From the NCBI GenBank assembly GCA_964401995.1, contig CAYOAP010000004.1:1-64000 (forward strand): a stretch of DNA of 64,000 nucleotides. Direction: 5' to 3'. The translations under genes were made by a program, and so were the position numbers. Under the pieces are notes generated by a model. That model saw only the letters and a list, made by a program, of their open reading frames with translations, ran no database searches and was not told the DNA's origin. Of this stretch, positions 1 through 8,043 are shown piece by piece; the first letter of the stretch is position 1; each line of letters begins with the position of its first letter. Source of the stretch: DATCBF01 sp964401995 (GTDB lineage: Bacteria; Actinomycetota; Thermoleophilia; Solirubrobacterales; 70-9).

Positions 1-763
1 CCTTCATCTCCTCGTCGTCCATGAACTTGCCGGCCATGAAGGCGACGATCGGCAGCCGCGAGTTGTTGGCGGCGACCCACTCAGAGAGCTGGGCCTCCAT
101 GCGGCCGCCGGGCTCGGTGTAGATGACGATCGCTTTCGTCTCCTCGTCGGCCTCGAAGTAGGGCATTAGCTCGGCGTAGGTGGAGCCGATGATCGCGTCG
201 CCTCCGATCGAGACCGCGGTCGAGACGCCGAGGCCGGCCTGGGTCAGGGAGGAGGAGATCTCAGTCGTCATGCCGCCGGAGCGGCTCATCACGCCGACCG
301 GGCCGGGGGCGTATGCCTTGGCGGCGTCCTTGGCCGGGCCGCCGATCCCGCCCATCTTGCAGACGTTGGGGACGATCAGGCCGAGGCAGTTGGGGCCGAT
401 GATGCGGGCGCCGCGCATATTCGCGAGCTCGACCATCTGGGCGACGTCGCGGCGCGGGATCCGCTCGGTGACGATCACGATCAGCTTGATCCCGTTCTCG
501 ATCGCCTCCAGCACCGCGTCCTTGGTGAAGGCGGGGGGGACGGTGACGACCGAGCCGTCGATCGGGGCGCCGTAGTTCTCGACCGCCTGGGCGACGGTGT
601 CGAAGACCGGCACGCCGTGGACCTCGCGGCCCTTGCGGCCGGGGGTGACGCCGCCGACGACCTTGGAGCCGTAGTCGAGGCACTCGCGGGTGAGGTTGAC
701 CGCCTCGCGCCCAGTGATGCCCTGGACGATGAAGGTCGTCTCTTTGTTCAGCAGGATCGACAT
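1..763 (-). CDS. sucD: Succinyl-CoA ligase-type alpha subunit (SucD-like), C-terminus cut by window edge
   Basis: CoA-binding alpha subunit of an NDP-forming acyl-CoA ligase; with the beta subunit it would interconvert a dicarboxylate, CoA and NTP with the acyl-CoA. The 254 visible residues begin MSILLNKETTFIVQGITG, carry the Rossmann CoA-binding region, GPNCLGL in the middle and a TEPGG segment where the family has its conserved Glu-x-Gly-Gly. The phosphohistidine loop would lie just beyond position 1. The ATG overlaps the beta-subunit TGA by one base (TGATG), so the two are translationally coupled. The end of the visible part (AGKFMDDEEMK) is unlike the AG-x-TAP-x-GKRMGHAG of classical SucD, so the acid used is uncertain; succinate or malate are both possible next to the malyl-CoA lyase gene. 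Confidence 0.85.
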   Translation of the reverse strand, partial: MSILLNKETTFIVQGITGREAVNLTRECLDYGSKVVGGVTPGRKGREVHGVPVFDTVAQAVENYGAPIDGSVVTVPPAFTKDAVLEAIENGIKLIVIVTERIPRRDVAQMVELANMRGARIIGPNCLGLIVPNVCKMGGIGGPAKDAAKAYAPGPVGVMSRSGGMTTEISSSLTQAGLGVSTAVSIGGDAIIGSTYAELMPYFEADEETKAIVIYTEPGGRMEAQLSEWVAANNSRLPIVAFMAGKFMDDEEMK

Positions 764-1980
764 CAGGCGGCTGCTCCCTGGATCTTGGCGACGGCGCGGC
801 CGGCGGCCTCCCACATCGAGACCGAGCGGTCGCAGTACTCGACCCCGTAGCGCTCGAGGATCTTGAAACCCTCCTCCTCCCAGGCGCCTGGGATGCGGAA
901 GATCGCGATCGTCCCACCGGGATCCTTGTCGAGCTCGAGGCAGGCCTTGATCACGCCGCGGGCGACGATGTCGACGCGGGTGTTGGAGACAATCGACATC
1001 ATCACCGCGATCTTCTCGACCCCGTCCTTCTGCAGGACCTCCTTGGCCAGGCCGCAGGCCTTGGCGACGGAGGGGTTGCCGCCGATCTCGGAGTAGTTGG
1101 CCGGCTTGCCGCCCTGGCTGCGGACGGCGTCGGTCAGGGTCAGCGAGCCGCCGCCGGCGCCGATCACGAGCCCGAGGTTGCCCTCGAAGCCGTGGTCCTT
1201 GCCCTGGATCACGCCGCGGTGGTCGGCGGCATCGATCGCGGCGACATGGCGCTCAAAGTCGGAGGGCTCGTAGGTCTCGCGGGTGTCGTCCTCGGCGATC
1301 TGCAGCTGCTTGCGCAGCAGGCCCTTCTGGCGGCCGACCGCCTCGGCCTCCATCTCCATGTGGGCGTCGAGGGCGACAAAAGTGCCGTCGGTGAGCTCGG
1401 CCAGCGGGTTGATCTCGGCCAGGGTCATGTCGTTGTCGCGGAAGAGGCGGGCGAGCTTGGCCAGGATCGGCGTCGCCCGGTTGAGCTGGGAGCCGGTCAC
1501 CCCGGTCGCGGCGATCGTCTGCTTGGCCTCGAAGTCGGAGATCGGCAGCAGGTTGGAGAGGTGGCCGCGGCCGACGTGGTCGGGGTGGCTCTCGGCCACC
1601 TCCTCGATGTCGATGCCGCCCATGTCGCTGAACAGCATCAGCGGCTGCTTCGCGGTGCCGTCCCAGACGACGCTGGCGTAGTACTCCTGCTTGACCTCGG
1701 CTTTGGGGTCGACGAGGACGCCGCGCGGCATGTGGCCGTTGATCTCAAGCTTGAGGATGTCCTCGGCATGGGCCGCGGCCTCATCCGGCGTGTCGGCGAA
1801 CTTGACTCCGCCGGCCTTCATCCGGCCGCCGCTCAGCACCTGGGACTTGATCACGACCGGCCCGCCGATCTCCTCGGCGGCCGCGCGAGCCTCCTCCGCA
1901 GTTGTGCAGAAGCCGTATTTGGTGACGGGAATCCCCGCCAGCTCGACGATTTTTCTTGCCTCGAACTCGTAGAAGCGCAT
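763..1980 (-). CDS. sucC: Succinyl-CoA ligase-type beta subunit (SucC-like, divergent)
   Basis: ATP-grasp beta subunit partner of the downstream alpha gene. The start is the ATG giving MRFYEFEARKIVELAGIP, the usual SucC N-terminus; an in-frame extension upstream has no family character. The 405-residue length is normal. LSGGRMKAGGVKF matches the GGRGKAGGVK nucleotide-grip region and AEINPLAEL the metal-site INPL motif. The loop that normally reads NIFGGI-x-RCD is MSIVSNTRVD here, an unusual change close to where the phosphohistidine swings, so this is a divergent subfamily. Gene order sucC-sucD on the minus strand, with pckG and mcl close by, suggests C4-acid metabolism; classical succinyl-CoA synthetase remains the default call. 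Confidence 0.82.
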   Translation of the reverse strand: MRFYEFEARKIVELAGIPVTKYGFCTTAEEARAAAEEIGGPVVIKSQVLSGGRMKAGGVKFADTPDEAAAHAEDILKLEINGHMPRGVLVDPKAEVKQEYYASVVWDGTAKQPLMLFSDMGGIDIEEVAESHPDHVGRGHLSNLLPISDFEAKQTIAATGVTGSQLNRATPILAKLARLFRDNDMTLAEINPLAELTDGTFVALDAHMEMEAEAVGRQKGLLRKQLQIAEDDTRETYEPSDFERHVAAIDAADHRGVIQGKDHGFEGNLGLVIGAGGGSLTLTDAVRSQGGKPANYSEIGGNPSVAKACGLAKEVLQKDGVEKIAVMMSIVSNTRVDIVARGVIKACLELDKDPGGTIAIFRIPGAWEEEGFKILERYGVEYCDRSVSMWEAAGRAVAKIQGAAA

Positions 1981-2077
1981 AGCGGCGCGGAACCCTATCC
2001 GACGGCCCCGCGGCGTGTATTCGGAGCGGCGCCCGGCGCCCTTGCGATACTCCCGCCTCGTCCACGATGGAAGATCG

Positions 2078-2380
2078 ATGAGCTTCTCAATCCGAGCCTG
2101 CGCGGTTGTTGCGATCCTGGTCGCCGGGCTCGCTGCAGCTGGCTGCGGAGAAACGGTGATCGACGCCACAAAGGCCGCTGACACGGCCCAGCAGGACCTA
2201 GAAAGCTCGCTTCATGAGAAGATCAGCTCTGTCAGCTGCCCTTCCGGCCAGGTGGTCGAACCCGGCGCGACCTTCACTTGCACCGTGGACTTCGCCAATG
2301 GCAAGCAGGCCACCGAGACACTGAAGATCCTCAACAAGGACGCCGACCTCAAGGTGGTCAGCGTCGAATCAAAAAAATAG
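2078..2380 (+). CDS. Small lipoprotein with DUF4333-type domain
   Basis: A 100-residue exported protein. The ATG giving MSFSIRACAVVAILVAGL is chosen because GGAAG precedes it and a signal peptide follows, ending in AAGC with Cys23 as a likely lipid anchor. The mature part holds a Cys pair framing CPSGQVVEPGATFTC and an FANGKQATETLKIL stretch typical of DUF4333. No enzymatic function is known for that family. It lies divergently from sucCD and ten bases ahead of pckG on the same strand, so it may share the pckG transcript. Confidence 0.75.
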   Translation: MSFSIRACAVVAILVAGLAAAGCGETVIDATKAADTAQQDLESSLHEKISSVSCPSGQVVEPGATFTCTVDFANGKQATETLKILNKDADLKVVSVESKK

Positions 2381-2390
2381 AGAGAGGCGA

Positions 2391-4199
2391 ATGAGCGACT
2401 TGACCACGGCCCCCGCGCTGACCACCAACGCAAAACTGCTGGACTGGGTTGGCGAGATTGCGGCGCTGACGCAGCCCGACTCCGTCCACTGGTGCGACGG
2501 CTCGGCGGAGGAGTACGACTCGCTGGCGCAGACCCTGATCGACGCGGGCACCTTCGAGAGCCTCTCCGACGCCAAGCGTCCCAACTCTTACCTCGCCCTC
2601 TCCGACCCCGCCGACGTGGCCCGGGTCGAGGACCGCACCTTCATCTGCTCCGAGCAGGAGGCCGACGCCGGCCCGACCAACCACTGGCGCGACCCGGCTG
2701 AGATGCGCGCCGAGCTGAAGGGCCTCTTCAGCGGCTGCATGAAGGGCCGCACGATGTACGTCGTCCCCTTCTCGATGGGCCCGCTCGGCTCGCCGATCGC
2801 CGAAATCGGCGTCCAGCTGACCGATTCTGCCTACGTCGCGGTCTCGATGCGGATCATGACCCGGATGGGCAAGGCCGCCCTCGACGTGCTCGGCGACAGC
2901 AGCGAGTTCGTCCCCTGCGTCCACTCGGTTGGGATGCCGCTGAGCGAGGGCGTCGAAGACGTCTCCTGGCCCTGCAACGCCGACAACAAGTACATCGTCC
3001 ACTACCCGGAGAGCCGCGAAATCTGGTCCTTCGGCTCCGGTTACGGCGGCAATGCGCTGCTCGGCAAGAAGTGCTTTGCGCTGCGGATTGCCTCGGCGAT
3101 GGCGCGCGACGAGGGCTGGCTCGCCGAGCACATGCTGATCTTGAAACTGACTTCGCCCGAGGGCGCCGTCAAGTACATCACTGGCGCTTTCCCCTCGGCC
3201 TGTGGCAAGACCAACCTGGCGATGCTGATCCCGACCCTGCCCGACTGGAAAGTCGAGACGGTCGGCGATGACATCGCCTGGATGAAGTTCGGCGAGGACG
3301 GCCGCCTCTACGCCGTCAACCCCGAGGCCGGCTTCTTCGGCGTCGCCCCGAACACCAGCCACAAGACCAACCCCAACGCGATGGACACGATCGAGCGCAA
3401 CTCGATCTTCACCAACTGCGCCAAGACCGACGATGGCGACATCTGGTGGGAGGGGATGACCGGCGAGGCCCCCGCCCACGCGATCGACTGGCACGGCAAC
3501 GACTGGACGCCGGAGTCCGAGACCCCCGCCGCCCATCCCAACGCCCGCTTCACGACGCCCGCCGCGCAGTGCCCGGCGATCGCGCCGGAGTGGGAGGACC
3601 CGGCCGGGGTGCCGATCGACGCCTTCCTCTTCGGCGGCCGCCGCGCCACCGTGGTGCCTCTGGTCCATGAGGCCTTCGACTGGGAGCACGCGGTCTTCAT
3701 GGGGGCGACGATGTCCTCGGAGACGACCGCCGCCGCTGCCGGCGCGGTCGGCCAGCTCCGCTTCGACCCGATGGCGATGCTGCCCTTCTGCGGCTACAAC
3801 ATGGCCGACTACTTCGCCCACTGGCTCAGGGCCGGCGAACGCGAGGGTGCGGTCCTGCCGCGGGTCTTCTACGTCAACTGGTTCCGCAAGGACGCCGACG
3901 GCAAGTTCCTCTGGCCCGGCTTCGGCGAGAACAGCCGCGTCCTCGAGTGGGTCTTCCGCCGCTGCGAGAACGAAGCAGAGGCAGTAGAGACCCCGATCGG
4001 CCTGCTCCCCACGGAGGGCGCGATCAACACCGAGGGCCTAGACATCTCGGCCGAGGCGATGAAGGACCTGCTCTCAGTAGACGAGGACCTGGTCAAGCAG
4101 CAGCTGCCACAGGTCAAGGAGCATCTGGCCAAGTTCGGCGACAAGTTGCCGCCTGAGTTGACGGCGCAGCTTGAGGCGCTTGAAGGGCGCTTGGGCTAA
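2391..4199 (+). CDS. pckG: Phosphoenolpyruvate carboxykinase (GTP)
   Basis: Cytosolic GTP-dependent PEPCK, which converts oxaloacetate and GTP to PEP, CO2 and GDP. The 602-residue length is typical. It contains the GTP-class P-loop FPSACGKTN around residues 265-273, the metal-binding VGDDIAWM about 20 residues later, and the NFGG-type C-terminal part. A purine-rich GAGAGAGGCGA precedes the ATG. Next to mcl and the other ethylmalonyl-CoA pathway genes it gives the route from malate/oxaloacetate made from acetyl-CoA to gluconeogenesis. It converges on mcl across a 540-base structured spacer. Confidence 0.96.
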   Translation: MSDLTTAPALTTNAKLLDWVGEIAALTQPDSVHWCDGSAEEYDSLAQTLIDAGTFESLSDAKRPNSYLALSDPADVARVEDRTFICSEQEADAGPTNHWRDPAEMRAELKGLFSGCMKGRTMYVVPFSMGPLGSPIAEIGVQLTDSAYVAVSMRIMTRMGKAALDVLGDSSEFVPCVHSVGMPLSEGVEDVSWPCNADNKYIVHYPESREIWSFGSGYGGNALLGKKCFALRIASAMARDEGWLAEHMLILKLTSPEGAVKYITGAFPSACGKTNLAMLIPTLPDWKVETVGDDIAWMKFGEDGRLYAVNPEAGFFGVAPNTSHKTNPNAMDTIERNSIFTNCAKTDDGDIWWEGMTGEAPAHAIDWHGNDWTPESETPAAHPNARFTTPAAQCPAIAPEWEDPAGVPIDAFLFGGRRATVVPLVHEAFDWEHAVFMGATMSSETTAAAAGAVGQLRFDPMAMLPFCGYNMADYFAHWLRAGEREGAVLPRVFYVNWFRKDADGKFLWPGFGENSRVLEWVFRRCENEAEAVETPIGLLPTEGAINTEGLDISAEAMKDLLSVDEDLVKQQLPQVKEHLAKFGDKLPPELTAQLEALEGRLG

Positions 4200-4210
4200 G
4201 TAGCGAAAAG

Positions 4211-4239
4211 CCCGCCGCGTGAGGGTTAGGCGCGGCGGG
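4211..4239 (+). terminator. Hairpin just after pckG
   Basis: CCCGCCGCG and CGCGGCGGG form a perfect 9-bp stem with an 11-base loop, eleven bases after the pckG stop. No T-run follows, so intrinsic termination is only plausible; it could be an mRNA 3' end stabiliser. Confidence 0.5.
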
Positions 4240-4245
4240 TCCTGT

Positions 4246-4370
4246 CATCGGGGTGGGGTGGTCTCGCTTGGGCTGCGATCTGCTCCGGGCGGAGGGTTCG
4301 GCTTCGTCCCTAAGGACGGAAGCTAGCCCTCCACAGACTCCGCCCTGCGCGACACCACCCCACCCCGATG
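4246..4370. repeat. Long inverted repeat A in pckG-mcl spacer
   Basis: The 17-base arm 4246-4262 (CATCGGGGTGGGGTGGT) is the exact reverse complement of 4354-4370. Pairing continues inward with one mismatch, and again as GGGCGGAG with CTCCGCCC. No gene is supported inside. The arm sequence GGG-T-K-GGGTGGTCTCGC recurs in element B about 340 bases downstream, so the two look related. It lies between two convergent genes. Confidence 0.7.
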
Positions 4371-4576
4371 CCACCCCCCGCGACTAACCATCCCGGCTGA
4401 GCAACTCCCGATAGCCGAAGCGAGAGGGAAGAGCCTGGGCTGCCGTCAGCAGCGATCCAGCTGAGAGGTTCGAGCCGTCCTCTCAAGCTTCATAAGCGGG
4501 GAGGGTTCGAGCCGCCGGGCCCGCAAGCAAGCGAACCCGGCTGAATCGCATGGGCTCTGGCCCCTGGTGGCCTCGT

Positions 4577-4724
4577 CCGCGGGTGGCGTGGGGGTTGGGT
4601 GGTCTCGCGCAGTCCCGGAGGCTGCGGAGGGCAAGGCCTCGAAGCTAGGGGGGCGGGATCCCGTCGCCCGGAGCAGCGCGCAGGGCAAGCGACGGCCACC
4701 CAGCCCCCACGACAGGACCCGCGG
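4577..4724. repeat. Long inverted repeat B in pckG-mcl spacer
   Basis: CGTGGGGGTTGGGTGG (4587-4602) pairs with 4696-4711 with one G-T wobble, and the outer CCGCGGG (4577-4583) pairs with CCCGCGG (4718-4724). Bases 4592-4608 match element A at 16 of 17 positions. The stretch between A and B holds a direct repeat GGTTCGAGCCG (4468-4478 and 4504-4514) but no supported gene. Confidence 0.65.
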
Positions 4725-4740
4725 CCGGGGACGCTACGAA

Positions 4741-5793
4741 CTACAGCCCATAAGACTCAGCCAACTCAGGATCCTTCGCCGCCAACATCTCGGCCAACTC
4801 AACCATCACCTTGCACTGCTTCCAGGTCGCGTCGTCCTGCATCTTGCCGTCGATCATGTGGACGCCACGGCCGTCGGGGATCGCCTCGAGGACTTTCATC
4901 GCGAACTTGACCTCCTCCGGCGGCGGGCTGAAGACCTTCTTGGCGATGCCGATCTGGACCGGGTGCAGCGACCAGGCGCCGACGCAGCCCATCAGGAAGG
5001 CGGCGCGGAACTGGGTCTCGCAGCCGGCCGTGTCCTTGATGTCGCCGAAGGGGCCGTAGAAGGGCAGGATCCCGGTCGAGGCGCAGGCGTCGACCATGCG
5101 GGCGATCGAGTAGTGCCAGAGGTCCTGCTGGGCGCTGACCCGGTTGTCCTCGGGGTTCTCAGGGTCGTCCGGGTCCTCCATCACGCGGTAGCCGGGGTGG
5201 CCGCCGCCGACGCGGGTGGTCTTCATCCGCCGCGAGGCGGCGAGGTCGGCGGGGCCGAAGCTCATCCCCTGCATGCGCGGGCTGGCGGCGGCGATCTCCT
5301 CGACGTTGACCACGCCCTGGGCGGTCTCCAGCAACGCGTGGATCAGGATCGGACGGTCAAGCCCGGCCTTGGCCTCGAGCTGGGCGAGCAGGCGGTCGAC
5401 GTAGTGGATGTCCCAGGCGCCCTCGACCTTCGGCACCATCACGACCTCGAGCTTGTCGCCGATCTCGGTCACCAGCGTGGTCAGGTCGTCGAGCACCCAG
5501 GGGCTCTCCAGCGAGTTGACCCGGGTCCAGAGCGAGGTCTGGCCGAAGTCGGACTCCTTGGCGGCTTTAACCAGCCCGGCGCGGGCGGCGTCCTTGCGGT
5601 CGACCGGGATCGCGTCCTCGAGGTTGCCGAGCAGGATGTCGGTTTTTTCGGCGATCGCGCCAGCCTTGGCGACCATTTTCTCGTTCGAGAAGTCGAGGAA
5701 ATGGATCATCCGCGAGGGCTTGACCGGGATCTCGCGCAGCGGCTCGGGCGCGCCCATTGCCTGCGGCTGGAAGAAGTCTCTGGGGTTTCTCAA
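4741..5793 (-). CDS. mcl: Beta-methylmalyl-CoA / L-malyl-CoA lyase
   Basis: HpcH/HpaI-type CoA ester lyase of 350 residues. In the ethylmalonyl-CoA pathway it cleaves beta-methylmalyl-CoA to glyoxylate and propionyl-CoA, and condenses or cleaves malyl-CoA with acetyl-CoA and glyoxylate. The long conserved blocks FYGPFGDI, AAFLMGCVGAWSLHP, VFSPPPEEV and VDGKMQDDATWKQC match the Mcl1 group rather than CitE. The acidic metal ligands lie in LLETAQGV and MSFGPADLAAS. The TTG start is preferred because GAGGAG lies 8 bases ahead; a later in-frame ATG (MGAPEP) lacks this. It converges with pckG and diverges from the coiled-coil/mcd side. Confidence 0.9.
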   Translation of the reverse strand: MRNPRDFFQPQAMGAPEPLREIPVKPSRMIHFLDFSNEKMVAKAGAIAEKTDILLGNLEDAIPVDRKDAARAGLVKAAKESDFGQTSLWTRVNSLESPWVLDDLTTLVTEIGDKLEVVMVPKVEGAWDIHYVDRLLAQLEAKAGLDRPILIHALLETAQGVVNVEEIAAASPRMQGMSFGPADLAASRRMKTTRVGGGHPGYRVMEDPDDPENPEDNRVSAQQDLWHYSIARMVDACASTGILPFYGPFGDIKDTAGCETQFRAAFLMGCVGAWSLHPVQIGIAKKVFSPPPEEVKFAMKVLEAIPDGRGVHMIDGKMQDDATWKQCKVMVELAEMLAAKDPELAESYGL

Positions 5794-5908
5794 GTCGCTC
5801 CTCGTGTCGTGATTGCTGCGGGCCGGGGAATCTAGTCAACCGCTCGCCCGGGCGATTCTTCCGCCCGGTTGACATTTGCCGCCTGCCCCCGCCTTACATT
5901 CAGGTGAG

Positions 5909-6289
5909 ATGGAGGGCTCCGAGCGCGACAGCACGCAAGACTGGCTGCTGCCTGAAGAGGGGCTGCCGCCCTCGCTGAGCGAGATGGAGCTGAGGATCGA
6001 CGAGGCGGTCGCGACCGCTCGCGCCTCCGAGGCGGCGGTGCTGACCGTCGGCGAGTCGGCCCGCGAGGCCGCCGGCCAGGCGCGCCGCGCCGCCGCGATC
6101 GCCGAGCGCGCCGCCGCCACCGCGCTCGACGTCCAGAAGCGCAGCGAAGTCGCCACCGCGACGCCCGTGCAGGACGAGAACATGCGTCGCTTCAGCGAGC
6201 GCGCCGATCGGGTCGTGCGGCGATTGCGGCGGCTTGAGCGGCTGCCGATGGCCGTCAGCCGGCGGCCAAACGGCGAGACCGCCCACTAG
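5909..6289 (+). CDS. Ala/Arg-rich coiled-coil protein, unknown
   Basis: A 126-residue protein with no domain I recognise. From about residue 30 to 100 it is an alanine-rich heptad-like helix (ASEAAVLTVGESAREAAGQA and similar), which suggests a coiled coil. There is no signal peptide or membrane segment. The ATG behind AGGTGAG is used; a further upstream start is possible. It sits between mcl and the acyl-CoA dehydrogenase on the dehydrogenase strand, with no evident link to the pathway. Confidence 0.6.
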   Translation: MEGSERDSTQDWLLPEEGLPPSLSEMELRIDEAVATARASEAAVLTVGESAREAAGQARRAAAIAERAAATALDVQKRSEVATATPVQDENMRRFSERADRVVRRLRRLERLPMAVSRRPNGETAH

Positions 6290-6388
6290 CCCGGCTGCGA
6301 GAAGCCCCGCGGCGATATCCTTCGCGGCCCGCGCCGGGTGAGCACCGATCCCCGCGCGACCCCGCACCCGACCAACGAGCTAGGAGCC

Positions 6389-7603
6389 ATGGCCGTAGAC
6401 ACCGCCGCCTACAGCGAGCAGACCGACGAGCAGCGAGCGATCACCGAAATGGTGCGTCAGTTTGCCGACGAGAAAATCATTCCCGCCGCCGAGCACTACG
6501 ACCACGAGGATTCCTTCCCGGAGCCGATCGTCGAGGAAATGAAAGAGCTCGGCCTGTTCGGGGTGATGATCCCCGAAGAGTACGGCGGCATGGGGCTCGA
6601 TCTGACCACCTACGCGATGATCGTCGAAGAGCTTTCGCGCGGCTGGATCTCGATCTCCGGCGTCGTCAACACCCACTTCATCGGTTCCTACCTGCTGATG
6701 AAGTTCGGCACCGAGGAGCAGAAGCAGTACTTCCTGCCGAAGATGGCGACCGGTGAGATTCGCGCCGCCTTCTCGCTCTCGGAGCCCGAGGTCGGGTCCG
6801 ATGTTCAGGGCATCAAGTCGACCGCGAAGAAGGGCGACGACGGCAACTGGGAGCTGAACGGGCAGAAGATGTGGGTCACCAATGGCCTCGGCTCCAGCGT
6901 CGTCTTCGTCCTGATGAAGACCGACACCCAGGCCGACCCGCCCTACAAGGGGATGACCTGCTTCATCACCGAGAAGGAGCCCTGGGCCGAAACCAACTCC
7001 GGCGACTTCGCCGGCCTGAACGTGCCGCCCAAGATCAAGAAGATGGGCTACAAGGGCGTCGAGTCGACCGAGCTTGTCTATGACGGCTACCGCTGCCCGC
7101 CCGAGCGCGTGCTCGGCGGCGAGGAGGCTGGCGTGGGCGAGGGCTTCGTGCAGATGATGGACGCGCTTGAGGTCGGCCGCGTCAACGTCGCCGCCCGCGG
7201 CGTCGGCATCGCCCAGCGCGCCCTCGAGCTGGCACTCCGCTACAGCCAGGAGCGCAAGACCTTCGGCAAGCCGATCGCCCAGCACCAGGCGATCCAGTTC
7301 AAGCTCGCCGACATGGCGACCAAGATTGAGGCCGCCCGCCTCGTCACCCGCAAAGCGGCGCGGATGAAGGACGCCGGCGCCCGCTCCGACCTCGAGGCGG
7401 GGATGGCGAAGCTCCTCGCCTCGGAGACCGGCAAGGAGTGCGTCGAGGAGTGCTTCCGCATCCACGGCGGCTACGGCTACTCGAAGGAGTACGAGATCGA
7501 GCGCCTCTACCGCGATGCGCCGCTGCTCTTGATCGGCGAGGGCACCTCGGAGATCCAGCGCATGGTGATCGGCAAGAAGCTGTTGCAGAGGAACAAGATC
7601 TAG
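6389..7603 (+). CDS. mcd: Acyl-CoA dehydrogenase, probable (2S)-methylsuccinyl-CoA dehydrogenase
   Basis: FAD-dependent acyl-CoA dehydrogenase of 404 residues. It shows the FAD/substrate blocks AAFSLSEPEVGSDV and WVTNG, the dimer-contact region RKTFGKPIAQHQAIQ, and IGEGTSEIQR carrying the likely catalytic Glu. Start is the ATG after TAGGAG; a GTG 17 codons upstream gives a longer, unconvincing N-terminus. Its placement between mcl and a MaoC hydratase, with ecm and ccr further on, points to oxidation of methylsuccinyl-CoA to mesaconyl-CoA. That assignment rests on context: characterised proteobacterial Mcd is, from memory, longer at the N-terminus. A butyryl- or isobutyryl-CoA dehydrogenase is the alternative. 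The N-terminus MAVDTAA resembles that of ccr (MAVDTSA). Confidence 0.82.
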   Translation: MAVDTAAYSEQTDEQRAITEMVRQFADEKIIPAAEHYDHEDSFPEPIVEEMKELGLFGVMIPEEYGGMGLDLTTYAMIVEELSRGWISISGVVNTHFIGSYLLMKFGTEEQKQYFLPKMATGEIRAAFSLSEPEVGSDVQGIKSTAKKGDDGNWELNGQKMWVTNGLGSSVVFVLMKTDTQADPPYKGMTCFITEKEPWAETNSGDFAGLNVPPKIKKMGYKGVESTELVYDGYRCPPERVLGGEEAGVGEGFVQMMDALEVGRVNVAARGVGIAQRALELALRYSQERKTFGKPIAQHQAIQFKLADMATKIEAARLVTRKAARMKDAGARSDLEAGMAKLLASETGKECVEECFRIHGGYGYSKEYEIERLYRDAPLLLIGEGTSEIQRMVIGKKLLQRNKI

Positions 7604-7609
7604 GAATCG

Positions 7610-7972
7610 ATGGCCTCAACCGCAGACCTGATCAAACTCGCCGTCGAGCGGCTCCAGGCCGAAGTTCCTGCTCTGCAGAAACTGAAACTGGTGATCGGGC
7701 TGGAGCTGAAAGCGCGCCATGACATCCAGCTCTACCGGGTCGAGGTCCCCGGCCCGAAAATCAAGAAGGACTTCGCTCAGGACGAGCGGGTGCTGGTCGA
7801 AATCGACCGCCCGCAGTTCAACGAGCTGGCCGAGAAAGGCACGCTGAAGAGCTATCGCAAAGCGTTTGAGACCGGCCACATCAAGGCCTCGGGCGACTCC
7901 AACGTGCTGAAGTTGATCGCCCAGGTGGTCGAGCGCCAGGAGCAGCGCCTGCGGCTCAAAAAGGTCCACTGA
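7610..7972 (+). CDS. Small SCP2-like protein
   Basis: A 120-residue soluble protein starting 6 bases after the dehydrogenase stop, so surely co-transcribed. The second half, VLVEIDRPQFNELAEKG then KAFETGHIKASGD, follows the pattern of sterol-carrier-protein-2 folds (strand, acidic turn, helix, x-G-x-I-x-x-x-GD), which bind acyl chains or CoA esters. Overall similarity is weak and the N-terminal half is unfamiliar. Position between probable mcd and mch suggests an accessory role in CoA-ester handling, which is inference only. Confidence 0.6.
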   Translation: MASTADLIKLAVERLQAEVPALQKLKLVIGLELKARHDIQLYRVEVPGPKIKKDFAQDERVLVEIDRPQFNELAEKGTLKSYRKAFETGHIKASGDSNVLKLIAQVVERQEQRLRLKKVH

Positions 7973-8043
7973 GCGCGGGCCTTCCCAATACCGAGCGCGG
8001 GTAGCATCCCGCGCCGTCCAATCCAGAGGAGAATCAAAGAGCG

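Noticed and set aside
1192..2181. Long open frames antisense to sucC, ecm, ccr, cysT, fbiC and others
   Set aside because: These are the usual mirror frames of high-GC genes: low-complexity, no family signatures, and the opposite strand carries clear motifs.
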